Of a DNA stretch of 64,000 bases, positions 52,098 to 62,078 are shown one piece after another. Numbering within the stretch: position 1 is the stretch's first letter; the number at the start of each line of letters is the position of its first letter. The stretch lies in contig NZ_LMDC01000023.1 of NCBI RefSeq assembly GCF_001425705.1, positions 535,079-599,078 of the forward strand, in the 5' to 3' direction. The translations under genes and the position numbers were made by a program. The notes under the pieces are model-generated. The model made no database searches, had not been told where the DNA came from, and was given only the letters and a program-made list of their open reading frames with translations. The stretch is from Pelomonas sp. Root1217 (GTDB lineage Bacteria > Pseudomonadota > Gammaproteobacteria > Burkholderiales > Burkholderiaceae_C).

Positions 52098-53992
52098 GCC
52101 AAGAACATCCGAATCAGTTCGCGCTGTTGAAGCAACGCCGCTTCGCGCCTTTCTTCTGGACGCAGTTCCTCGGCGCCGCGAACGACAACGTCTTCAAGTT
52201 CGCCTTCACGCTGATGATCACCTACCAGCTGCAGCTGGACTGGCTGCCGTCCAAGATGGCAGGCCTGGTGATCGGGGCGCTGTTCATCCTGCCCTATGTG
52301 CTGTTCTCGGCCACCAGCGGCCAGCTCGCCGACAAGCACGACAAGGCGCGGCTGATGCAGCTCGTCAAGAGCCTGGAGATCGCCATCATGGTGATCGCGG
52401 CGTGGGGCTTCTACGCGGCCAATGTGCCGGCGCTGCTGGGCTGCGTCTTCCTGATGGGCCTGCACTCGACGCTGTTCGGCCCGGTCAAGTACGCCTACAT
52501 GCCGCAGCAGCTCAGCGAGCGCGAGCTGACCGGCGGCAACGGCATGGTGGAGATGGGCACCTTCGTGGCCATCCTGCTGGGCCAGCTGGCCGGCGGCATC
52601 CTCGTCGACACGCCCGTCGTCGGCCCGCAGCATGTCGCCTGGGCCTGCCTGGCGCTGGCCGTGGCCGGCCGCGCCACGGCGCAGGCCATTCCCACCAGCC
52701 CGTCAACCGACCCGAATCTGGTCATCAACTGGAACCCCTTCACCGAGACCTGGCGCAACCTCAAGCTCGCGCATGAAGGCCTGGCGGTGTTTCGCTCGCT
52801 GCTGGGCATTTCGTGGATGTGGTTCTTCGGTGCCGTGTTCCTGTCCAACTTCCCGGCCTTTGCCAAGGAAGTGCTGCACGGCAGCCCGCAGGTCGCGTCG
52901 CTGCTGCTGGCGGTGTTCTCCATCGGCATCGGCATCGGCTCGCTGATGTGCGAGATGCTGTCCAAGCGCCATGTCGAGATCGGCCTCGTGCCCCTGGGCG
53001 CCATCGGCATGAGCGTGTTCGCCATCGACCTCTACTTCGCCGCCTCGGGCCTGCCCGCGGCTGAGCCCTACAGCGTCAGCGCCTTCCTGAGCGTGACGGC
53101 GCACTGGCGCGTGCTGGCCGACCTGACGTTGCTGGCGCTGTTCGCCGGCCTGTACAGCGTGCCGATGTATGCGCTGATCCAGCTGCGCGCGCAGCCCAGC
53201 CACCGCGCCCGCATCATTGCGGCCAACAACATCCTGAACGCCGTCTTCATGATCGCCAGCTCGGTCATCGCCGGCGCCATGCTGGGCGCGGGCCTGACGA
53301 TCCCGCAGATCTTCCTGGCCGTGGGCATCGCCAATGCGGTCGTCGCGTTCTACATCTTCCTCATCGTGCCGGAGTACCTGCTGCGCTTCGTCGCCTTCGT
53401 GCTGACGCGTATCGTCTATCGCTTTCGGGTCATCAACGACGAGCGCCTGCCCACCTCCGGCCCGGCCGTTCTCGTCTGCAACCACGTGTCCTTCGTGGAC
53501 GCCGTGCTGCTGATGGCCGCGAGCCCGCGCCCGATCCGCTTCCTGATGGACGCGCAGATCTTCAAAACCCCCGTGCTGGGCTGGATGTTCAAGCTGGCCA
53601 AGGCCATTCCCATCGCGCCGCAGAAGACCGACCCTGCCACCTACGAGGCCGCCTTCGCCGCCGCCCGTGCCGTGCTGGCCGACGGCGAAATGGTCTGCAT
53701 CTTCCCCGAGGGCGGCATCACGCGCGACGGCGAGCTGCAGCCTTTCAAGGGCGGCGTCATGAAGCTCATCGAAGGCATGCCCGAAGTGCCCGTCATCCCG
53801 ATGGCGCTGGGCAATCTGTGGGGCAGCTATTTCTCGCGCGTCGAGGGCGGCAAGGCGATGGTCAAGCCGATGCGGCGCGGGGTGTGGAGCCCGGTCAGCC
53901 TGACGGTGGACCAACCGATGCCGACGGCCGCCGTGTCGCCGGATGGCCTGCGCACGCGAGTGCAGACCTTGCTCGCAGGCGCTGCGTCATGA
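52094..53992 (+). CDS. MFS transporter fused to a PlsC-type acyltransferase
   Basis: A 632-residue fusion. Residues about 1-415 are a 12-helix MFS domain of the LplT lysophospholipid-transporter type (FFWTQFLGAANDNVFKFAF). Residues 430-630 are a 1-acyl-glycerol-phosphate acyltransferase domain with H464-V-S-F-V-D469 (the HX4D site) and the F537-P-E-G motif. Unlike E. coli LplT/Aas, no acyl-ACP synthetase domain is attached. It should flip a lysolipid across the inner membrane and re-acylate it. It overlaps its neighbours at both ends (ATGA), placing it in the lipid-type operon. Confidence 0.92.
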   Translation: MSQEHPNQFALLKQRRFAPFFWTQFLGAANDNVFKFAFTLMITYQLQLDWLPSKMAGLVIGALFILPYVLFSATSGQLADKHDKARLMQLVKSLEIAIMVIAAWGFYAANVPALLGCVFLMGLHSTLFGPVKYAYMPQQLSERELTGGNGMVEMGTFVAILLGQLAGGILVDTPVVGPQHVAWACLALAVAGRATAQAIPTSPSTDPNLVINWNPFTETWRNLKLAHEGLAVFRSLLGISWMWFFGAVFLSNFPAFAKEVLHGSPQVASLLLAVFSIGIGIGSLMCEMLSKRHVEIGLVPLGAIGMSVFAIDLYFAASGLPAAEPYSVSAFLSVTAHWRVLADLTLLALFAGLYSVPMYALIQLRAQPSHRARIIAANNILNAVFMIASSVIAGAMLGAGLTIPQIFLAVGIANAVVAFYIFLIVPEYLLRFVAFVLTRIVYRFRVINDERLPTSGPAVLVCNHVSFVDAVLLMAASPRPIRFLMDAQIFKTPVLGWMFKLAKAIPIAPQKTDPATYEAAFAAARAVLADGEMVCIFPEGGITRDGELQPFKGGVMKLIEGMPEVPVIPMALGNLWGSYFSRVEGGKAMVKPMRRGVWSPVSLTVDQPMPTAAVSPDGLRTRVQTLLAGAAS

Positions 53993-54246
53993 GCGACGCC
54001 CAGACCTCCTTCGGGCGCTTCGTCCTCGTCTGCATCCTGGTCGTCGCGACGCTGGGCTTCGGCCTCGCCGGCTTGTGCGGCGGCGTGTTCACTGTTGGCG
54101 CCCTGCCCGATCTGTTCTCGAAAGGCCCGGAGAACTACTCCACCGCCATGCTGGTCATCTCCGTGCCCAGCCTGCTGATCGGCGGTGGCCTGGCCTGGCT
54201 GTGTGCGCGCAAGCTGGTCAGGATGCTCAGCAAGCGCAGCGAGTGA
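53989..54246 (+). CDS. Small two-helix membrane protein
   Basis: An 85-residue protein with two hydrophobic helices (about 10-38 and 52-72) and a basic end (ARKLVRMLSKRSE). I recognise no family. It is held in the operon by start-stop overlaps with the acyltransferase fusion before it and the Lgt-like gene after it (GTGA), so it may be a subunit or stabiliser of one of these membrane enzymes. Confidence 0.72.
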   Translation: MSDAQTSFGRFVLVCILVVATLGFGLAGLCGGVFTVGALPDLFSKGPENYSTAMLVISVPSLLIGGGLAWLCARKLVRMLSKRSE

Positions 54247-54983
54247 TCGCCGATGCGACCATTGCCGCCTGGGTGCACAGCACCTTCGCCTATGCCGGCA
54301 TGGCCCTCGGTGCGGCGATGTGGCGCAGGACCTTGCGCCAGCATTCCCGCGGCGGCGCATTGGCGCCCGGCAACTTCGGCGTGCTGGTGGGCCTGCTGAT
54401 CGGCGCGGCACTGGGCAACAAGCTCGTCTTCCTCATCGAGCGGCCCGATGTGGCCCAGGCCATCTGGCAGGCTGGCCAGCTCATGCTGCCCGGCCAAAGC
54501 ATCGTGGGCGGCCTGCTGGGCGGGCTCATCGGCGTGGAGATCGCCAAGAAGCTGACCGGCCAGACGCGCAGCACCGGCGACGCGATGGTGCTGCCCATCG
54601 CCCTCGGCCTCGCCATCGGCCGCATCGGCTGCTTCCTCGCAGGCCTGCACGACGACACCTATGGCCTGCCGACAGCCCTGTCCTGGGGCGTGGACTTCGG
54701 TGACGGCATCCCGCGCCACCCGACCCAGCTCTACGAAATCGCCGTCGTGCTGGCCCTCGGCCTCACGCTGCACTGCGCCCGCTTCAACACGCCGGGCCTG
54801 GCCTTCAAGCTCTTCCTCGGCAGCTATCTGCTGTGGCGCTTCGCCGTCGAGTTCCTCAAGCCGGTGCCGGTCGCGTATCCGCTCGGCCTGTCCGGCATCC
54901 AGTGGACCTGCCTCATCGCCCTGGCCGTCTACGCGCCCCTCGTCGCTCGTGCATGGCGGCAACCCCTTTTCGCCACACCATGA
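54243..54983 (+). CDS. Lgt-like protein with altered signature (prolipoprotein diacylglyceryl transferase family)
   Basis: A 246-residue membrane protein with about seven helices and a GTG start overlapping the previous stop. The family region GRIGCFLAG (residues 126-134) replaces the canonical G-R-x-G-N-F-x-N, with the first Asn changed to Cys and the second to Ala; the downstream RHPTQLYE (158-165) is kept. True Lgt moves diacylglycerol from phosphatidylglycerol to lipoprotein cysteines. The altered site and the lipid-type operon suggest a related transferase with another acceptor. A housekeeping lgt is expected elsewhere in the genome. Confidence 0.85.
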   Translation: MIADATIAAWVHSTFAYAGMALGAAMWRRTLRQHSRGGALAPGNFGVLVGLLIGAALGNKLVFLIERPDVAQAIWQAGQLMLPGQSIVGGLLGGLIGVEIAKKLTGQTRSTGDAMVLPIALGLAIGRIGCFLAGLHDDTYGLPTALSWGVDFGDGIPRHPTQLYEIAVVLALGLTLHCARFNTPGLAFKLFLGSYLLWRFAVEFLKPVPVAYPLGLSGIQWTCLIALAVYAPLVARAWRQPLFATP

Positions 54984-56449
54984 ACCGCAAGAACCGCCCC
55001 TACCTGTTCTACGACACCACGCAGTCCGTCTGCACGACCTGCCTGCGCCCGGTCGAGGCCAAGATCGTCATCAAGGACAACATGGTCTACATGGACAAAT
55101 GGTGCCCTGCCCACGGCACCGAACGCGTGCTGGTCAGCGACGACGCCGTCTACTACCGCCAGTGCCGCGAGGTGTTCGTCAAGCCGCCCGAGATGCCGCA
55201 GCGCTTCGCGACGCCCATGAAGTACGGCTGCCCCTATGACTGCGGCCTGTGTCCCGACCACATGCAGCACAGCTGCCTGTCCCTCATCGAGATCAGCGAC
55301 CACTGCAACCTGCGCTGTCCGACCTGCTATGCGGGCTCGGGTCCCGAGCGGCTCAGCCACCGCACGATGGACGAGGTCATCGCGATGCTGGACGCCGTCG
55401 TCGCGAGTGAAGGTGAAGCCGACGTGGTGCAGATCTCCGGCGGAGAGCCGACGCTGCACCCGCAGTTCTTCGACATCCTCGACGCGGCCAAGGTCCGGCC
55501 CATCAAGCACCTGATGGTCAACACCAATGGGCTGCGCATCGCCCAGGACGCGGCCTTCGCCGAGCGACTGGCGAGCTATGCGCCGGGGCTGGAGGTCTAT
55601 CTGCAGTTCGACTCGCTCAGGCGCGAGGCGCTGATGGACCTGCGCGGCGCCGACCTGCGCGGCCCGCACGACGCGGCGCTTGCCAGGCTGGATGCCCTCG
55701 GCATCTCGACGACGCTGGTGATGACGGTCAAGCGCGGCATCAACGACGACGAGATCGGTGACGTCATCCGCCACGGCCAGAGCTTCGCCTGCGTGCGCGG
55801 CGTGACGCTGCAGCCCATCCAAAACGCCGGCCGTGTCGAGGCCTATGACGCCGCCAAGCACCGCCTCACCGTCAGCGATCTGCGCCGCCGTATCGCCGAG
55901 CAGAGCGGTGTGTTCACGCTGGCCGACGTGCTGCCGGTGCCCTGCAACCCCGACACGCTGGCGATGGCTTACGCCTTGCGCAGCCAGGACAAAGAGAAGG
56001 GCCTGGTGCCCATGACCCGCTTCCTCGACGCCGCCACGCTGCTGTCCGGCGACCGCAGCACCATCGTTTTCGAGGGCGACCCTGCGTTGAAGGCCTCGGT
56101 CTTCAAGCTGTTCTCCACCAACCACTCGCCGGAGAGCCAGTCCAACTGCCTGTCCGAGCTGCTGTGCTGCCTGCCCAAGATCGACGCGCCCCAGCTCAGC
56201 TACCGCGCCGTGTTCCGCGTGCTCATCGTGCAGTTCATGGACGCCCAGTCGCTGGACATCCGCGCGCTGAAGAAGAGCTGCATCCACATCGCCCGACCGG
56301 ACGGCCGCATGGTGCCCTTCGAGGCCTACAACCTGTTCTATCGCGACGAGCGCCAGGCCGAGCTGGCCACCATACGCGCGGAGATCGATGCGCAGCGCGA
56401 GCAGCGCATGCGCTTCGTCAAGCCTGCGGTGTCTGTCGCCCGCGCCTGA
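54980..56449 (+). CDS. Cysteine-rich radical SAM protein of the COG1964/tetraether-synthase type
   Basis: A 489-residue enzyme. The radical SAM cluster is C109-N-L-R-C113-P-T-C116, and ISGGEPTLHP follows as the SAM-binding GGE motif. Before it lies a cysteine-rich domain: C18/C21 (CTTC), C42, C62, C84, C88, C91 and C99, able to hold zinc or further Fe-S clusters; a CLSELLCCLPK stretch lies near residues 393-403. This arrangement is that of COG1964, whose archaeal members include MJ0619/Tes, which joins lipid tails into tetraethers. It ends the operon that also encodes acyltransferase and Lgt-like proteins, so a C-C bond-forming lipid modification is a reasoned but untested guess. Confidence 0.85.
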   Translation: MNRKNRPYLFYDTTQSVCTTCLRPVEAKIVIKDNMVYMDKWCPAHGTERVLVSDDAVYYRQCREVFVKPPEMPQRFATPMKYGCPYDCGLCPDHMQHSCLSLIEISDHCNLRCPTCYAGSGPERLSHRTMDEVIAMLDAVVASEGEADVVQISGGEPTLHPQFFDILDAAKVRPIKHLMVNTNGLRIAQDAAFAERLASYAPGLEVYLQFDSLRREALMDLRGADLRGPHDAALARLDALGISTTLVMTVKRGINDDEIGDVIRHGQSFACVRGVTLQPIQNAGRVEAYDAAKHRLTVSDLRRRIAEQSGVFTLADVLPVPCNPDTLAMAYALRSQDKEKGLVPMTRFLDAATLLSGDRSTIVFEGDPALKASVFKLFSTNHSPESQSNCLSELLCCLPKIDAPQLSYRAVFRVLIVQFMDAQSLDIRALKKSCIHIARPDGRMVPFEAYNLFYRDERQAELATIRAEIDAQREQRMRFVKPAVSVARA

Positions 56450-56924
56450 ACAAGCGCTTCACCCGCAGCTTGATCGCACGCGCTGTGCGCCAGACGGCGC
56501 TGGCGCGCACCCAGGCCAGCAGATCGGCCTTCCACGCCGTCCAGCGCGAGTAAAAACGGGCGAACCAGGGCAGCTGCATCAACGCGGGCTGAATCAGCTG
56601 GAACAGCCAGGCCAGCAGTGCCGTGCCGATCAGCTTGGCGCCGACGACGAGGGCCACACCGAGCCCGTAGCGCCCCTCGGCCACCAGCCAGACGGCCAGC
56701 AGCTTGATCGGCAGGATCAGCAGGCTGGGCAGTAGCAGCACGACGAAGGCCCAACGCGGCGGCAACCGCTTGAGCAGGGCCTCGAACTGGCGGATGACCG
56801 GCAGCTTCGCTATCAGCGCGAAGACGCGTCGCAGCGGCTCCCAGCCCCATTCCTCGAACAGGATGAGGACGGCGAAAACGACCCGGAAGATCCAGCGCAG
56901 CGGCGCGAACAGGGCTTTCAGCAT
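56418..56924 (-). CDS. Hypothetical inner-membrane protein
   Basis: A 168-residue protein with three or four hydrophobic helices (about 8-25, 55-75, 82-110) and a strongly basic end (AIKLRVKRLFRRGRQ). It starts MLKALFAPLRWIFRVVFAVLILFEEWGWEPLRR (read in parts), a pattern I associate with uncharacterised Burkholderiales membrane proteins. Its end overlaps the 3' end of the radical SAM gene by 32 bases on the opposite strand. It lies 36 bases downstream of tgt on the same strand and may be cotranscribed with it. Confidence 0.75.
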   Translation of the reverse strand: MLKALFAPLRWIFRVVFAVLILFEEWGWEPLRRVFALIAKLPVIRQFEALLKRLPPRWAFVVLLLPSLLILPIKLLAVWLVAEGRYGLGVALVVGAKLIGTALLAWLFQLIQPALMQLPWFARFYSRWTAWKADLLAWVRASAVWRTARAIKLRVKRLFRRGRQTPQA

Positions 56925-56960
56925 GCCGCTATCTTGGGGGCGCCGCGCCGGTCGGCAAGA

Positions 56961-58959
<1,999 letters not shown>

Positions 58960-58982
58960 GGGCGGCGGGACAATCCCGCGTC

Positions 58983-59588
58983 ATGTCCCTGACCCTGGCC
59001 ACACCTGCCGAACACGAACTCGTCATCAAGAAGAGCCGCTTCCTCGGCCGCGTCGAGCCCTGCGCCGACCGCGCGGCCGCCCTGGTCCGCGTTGCCGAAC
59101 TGCGTGCTGAACACCCCGGCGCGGCCCATGTCTGCTGGGCGCTGCTGGCCGGCGGCCATTCGGCCGCCAACGATGACGGCGAGCCCGGCGGCACCGCCGG
59201 CCGGCCCATGCTGGACGTGCTGCGCCACCAGGGCCTGGATGGCGTGCTGGCGACCGCCGTGCGCTACTGGGGCGGCGTCAAGCTCGGCGCCGGCGGCCTG
59301 GTGCGCGCCTACACGGACTGCATCGCCCAGGCCCTGCTGACGGCCAACAAGATCGAGCGCGTTGCGCAGGTGGAGCTGGGCTGCGAGCTGCCCTATGAGC
59401 TGGAAGGCCGGCTGCGGCGGCTGGCCGAGCAGCATGGCGCGCAGCTCGTGGACGTGAAGCACGAGGCGCGCGTGACCATGCGCTTCGCGCTGCCCGTCAC
59501 TTCACGCGTGGCATTCGTGGCGGCGGTCGATGAGGCAGCTCAGGGTCGCGTTGCTTGGGCGCGCGAGAGCAACATCGCATCGCCATAG
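58983..59588 (+). CDS. YigZ/IMPACT-family protein
   Basis: A 201-residue protein with an N-terminal UPF0029/Impact domain ([52 protein letters not shown]) and a C-terminal DUF1949 ferredoxin-like domain (about 135-198). The family is linked to translation or proteolysis control, with no settled biochemistry in bacteria. It starts 23 bases after the binding-protein gene. Its last 49 bases overlap the end of queA on the opposite strand. Confidence 0.93.
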   Translation: MSLTLATPAEHELVIKKSRFLGRVEPCADRAAALVRVAELRAEHPGAAHVCWALLAGGHSAANDDGEPGGTAGRPMLDVLRHQGLDGVLATAVRYWGGVKLGAGGLVRAYTDCIAQALLTANKIERVAQVELGCELPYELEGRLRRLAEQHGAQLVDVKHEARVTMRFALPVTSRVAFVAAVDEAAQGRVAWARESNIASP

Positions 59589-60604
59589 CTGAAGAAGCGG
59601 TAGCGCTCGGCAATCGCATGGGCGTACAGCGCCTTGATGCGCTCGTAGCCGGCAAAGGCGCTGACCAGCATCATCAGCGTGCTCTTGGGCAGGTGGAAAT
59701 TGGTGACGAGGCGGTCCACCACGCGGAACTCGAAGCCCGGCGTGATGAAGATGTCGGTCTCGCGCGCGCCGGCCTCGAGTTGGCCACCCCGCGCCGCCGA
59801 TTCGAGGGCACGCAGCGTCGTCGTGCCGACGGCAACCACCCGGCCGCCTCGCGCGCGGCAAGCGGCGACGGCATCCACCGTTGCTGGCGGCACCTCGAAC
59901 CATTCGCTGTGCATCTTGTGGTCGGCCAGTCGCTCGACGCGCACCGGCTGGAAGGTGCCGGCGCCCACATGCAGGGTCACATGGGCGCTCGCAACGCCAC
60001 GCTCGGCCAGGCGGGCGAGCAGGGCCTCGTCGAAATGCAAGGCCGCCGTCGGCGCGGCGACGGCACCGGGCTCCTTGGCGAACACCGTCTGGTAGCGGCG
60101 CACATCGTCTTCGCCGTCGGCATGGGCAATATAGGGCGGCAGCGGCACATGGCCGTGGGCGTCCAGCAGCGCGAAGGGGTCGCCGGCGAAGCGCAGATGG
60201 AAGAGGCCGTTGTCGGGCCCGCAGCGGCCCAGCACCTCGGCGTCGAAAGCGTCGGCAAACCGCACGCGGCTGCCAGGCTTTGGCGATTTGCTGGCGCGCA
60301 GATGCATCCAGACTTCCTGCGTGCCGGGCAGCACGCGCTCGACCAGGGCCTCGACCGACCCACCGGTCGCTTTGACACCGAAAAGGCGCGCCTTGATCAC
60401 CTCGGTGTTGTTGAAGATCAGAAGATCGCCAGGATTCAGCAGCTCGGGCAGCTCACGGAACACGCGATCCACGAGGCCGGCACCGGTCGCATCCAGCAGC
60501 CGCGAGCCGCTGCGCTCGGCGGCCGGGTGCTGGGCGATCAGCTCGGGGGGAAGGTCGAAATCGAAGTCGGCGACCGTGTAGGCCGCGGCGTGGGATGAGC
60601 TCAT
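59540..60604 (-). CDS. queA: S-adenosylmethionine:tRNA ribosyltransferase-isomerase
   Basis: A 354-residue enzyme that transfers the ribosyl part of SAM to preQ1 in tRNA to give epoxyqueuosine. Family segments are [83 protein letters not shown] (read in parts) and the end YGDAMLL. The start at 60604 fits the family; the frame is open further upstream. With tgt on the same strand it provides two steps of queuosine synthesis, although two opposite-strand genes separate them. Confidence 0.97.
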   Translation of the reverse strand: MSSSHAAAYTVADFDFDLPPELIAQHPAAERSGSRLLDATGAGLVDRVFRELPELLNPGDLLIFNNTEVIKARLFGVKATGGSVEALVERVLPGTQEVWMHLRASKSPKPGSRVRFADAFDAEVLGRCGPDNGLFHLRFAGDPFALLDAHGHVPLPPYIAHADGEDDVRRYQTVFAKEPGAVAAPTAALHFDEALLARLAERGVASAHVTLHVGAGTFQPVRVERLADHKMHSEWFEVPPATVDAVAACRARGGRVVAVGTTTLRALESAARGGQLEAGARETDIFITPGFEFRVVDRLVTNFHLPKSTLMMLVSAFAGYERIKALYAHAIAERYRFFSYGDAMLLSRAQATRP

Positions 60605-60667
60605 GGACGCGCTGGAGGGCCGGACAGACCCGTGCCAATGGGGAGCGGATTCTCCCATCGCCCCGGT

Positions 60668-60681
60668 TTGATGCAGCTCAA
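60668..60681. promoter_or_regulatory. FNR/Anr-type box upstream of the translational machinery protein
   Basis: TTGATGCAGCTCAA matches the FNR consensus TTGAT-N4-ATCAA at 9 of 10 positions. Counting 41.5 bases down from its centre gives a start site near 60716 and puts a poor -10 (CAGCAT, 60704-60709) in the right place, as in class II FNR promoters. The next gene on the + strand starts at 60807. Confidence 0.5.
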
Positions 60682-60806
60682 GGCCGCACGGCCCGCGCGA
60701 TGCCAGCATGGGTGCAACGTCAGCCCCAGGGCCTTCGCTGAGTCGATTGCCAAGCCAACGAAGCCAAACGCTGATTCCACTGTTGCCTTGTTTCGGAGAA
60801 CCCCAC

Positions 60807-61175
60807 ATGTTCCACGCCGTCGTCCACCTCGACCACCATCACGCCCAGGTGCTGCATTTCGATGCCCATCAGGTGCACGCTGCCCGCATCGAACCCCACG
60901 ACCGACGCATCCACGGTCGTGACGAACGCGCCGAGCATGCGCTGTTCGAAGCCATCTGCCAGGCCGTGCAGGACACGCCTGAGGTGCTGGTGACCGGATC
61001 GCATGTCGTCATCGGCCAGTTCCGGCACTACGTGGAGGCCCACCGGCCTCAGCTGGCCCCGCACATCGCCGACTACCGCCCCGCCGCCGAGTTGAGTCAG
61101 GGCCAGATGCTGGCGATGGCACGCCAGTTCTTCCTTGCCCATGACCGCATGGCCGGCGTGCCGACACCGAGCTGA
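60807..61175 (+). CDS. Histidine-rich 'translational machinery protein' family member
   Basis: A 122-residue soluble protein. The N-terminal half is rich in histidine ([23 protein letters not shown]), and the C-terminal half ([25 protein letters not shown] and [20 protein letters not shown]) resembles the third domain of eRF1/Pelota, the reason for the family's odd name. No function is proven. Histidines could bind metal. A candidate FNR-type box 126 bases upstream of the start suggests oxygen-limited expression. Confidence 0.75.
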   Translation: MFHAVVHLDHHHAQVLHFDAHQVHAARIEPHDRRIHGRDERAEHALFEAICQAVQDTPEVLVTGSHVVIGQFRHYVEAHRPQLAPHIADYRPAAELSQGQMLAMARQFFLAHDRMAGVPTPS

Positions 61176-61283
61176 GGTCGAAACTGCGGCGCTCCACTGC
61201 GTGAAATCTCACGCGCCGGGCCACGGGCGATAGAGGACTGTCACGAGCGCCTCCTAGACTGGTAGCGCAACCGTCCAGCCCTC

Positions 61284-62042
61284 GTGAACCGCCGTTCCTG
61301 CCTCGCCCTGCCAGCCCTTCTCGCCGCGCCATTGAGCGTCGCCGCCGCTGCGGCGCCGGCCGAGCGCATCTTGCTGGGCTTTACCGAGAACCTGGCACCG
61401 CTGAATTACCAGGAAGGTGCCGAGGTGCGCGGCTTCAGCGTCGAGTTGCTGCGCAAGATGGCCGCCGCCGTCGCCCTGCCGCTCGAACTGCAGGTGCTGC
61501 CCTGGCAGCGCGCCGTGCAGATGGCCGAGACCCAGCCCGCCAGCGTGCTGTTCTCACTGACGCGCACGCCCGAGCGTGAGGCCCAGTTCCAGTGGGTCGG
61601 CCCGATCGCGCCGCGGCGCGTGCTGATCTACCGCCTGGCCAAGCGCGGCGACCTCAGCCTGCCCCAGCTCAGCGAGCTGGGCGAGCGCAGGATCGGTGTC
61701 GTTCGTGACTCGGCGGCCGATCGCCTGCTGCAGGCGGCCGGCCTGAGGCCGGGCATCGAGCTCGAGCACGGGCTGGACGACGCCACCAATGTGCGCAAGC
61801 TGCTGGCCAGCCGCATGGAGTTCGTCGTGCTGCTGGACTGGGCCGCCGCCTGGGCCATGCGCCAGCACAAGTTGGACTACGCCACGCTGCAGCCCGTCAT
61901 GGAGCTGGATGTGGCGCGCGCCTACTGGTTCGGCCTGCGGCCTGATGCCGACCCAGCCTTGGTGAAGCGCCTGCAAGCGGCGCTGGACGCGATGAAGCGC
62001 GATGGGCGCTATGAGCGGTTGAGGCAGCGCTACTTCCGCTGA
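61284..62042 (+). CDS. Periplasmic substrate-binding protein (SBP family 3)
   Basis: A 252-residue exported protein beginning with GTG. A signal peptide (MNRRSCLALPALLAAPLSVAAAAAPA) precedes an SBP_bac_3 domain: LLGFTENLAPLNYQEGAEVRGFSVELLRKM, LPWQRAVQMAETQPASVLFSLTRTPERE and IGVVRDSAADRLL. The tail RDGRYERLRQRYF is typical. No transporter genes adjoin it. It looks like the amino-acid-binding-type sensors common in this bacterial group. Confidence 0.85.
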   Translation: MNRRSCLALPALLAAPLSVAAAAAPAERILLGFTENLAPLNYQEGAEVRGFSVELLRKMAAAVALPLELQVLPWQRAVQMAETQPASVLFSLTRTPEREAQFQWVGPIAPRRVLIYRLAKRGDLSLPQLSELGERRIGVVRDSAADRLLQAAGLRPGIELEHGLDDATNVRKLLASRMEFVVLLDWAAAWAMRQHKLDYATLQPVMELDVARAYWFGLRPDADPALVKRLQAALDAMKRDGRYERLRQRYFR

Positions 62043-62044
62043 GG

Positions 62045-62067
62045 GCGGGCGGCGCCATGCCGCCCGC
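62045..62067. terminator. Hairpin between convergent genes
   Basis: A perfect 9-bp stem (GCGGGCGGC / GCCGCCCGC) with loop GCCAT starts 3 bases after the binding-protein stop and ends 12 bases before the end of the convergent repeat protein. No T run follows; a bidirectional terminator is likely. Confidence 0.5.
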
Positions 62068-62078
62068 GATCAACCGCC

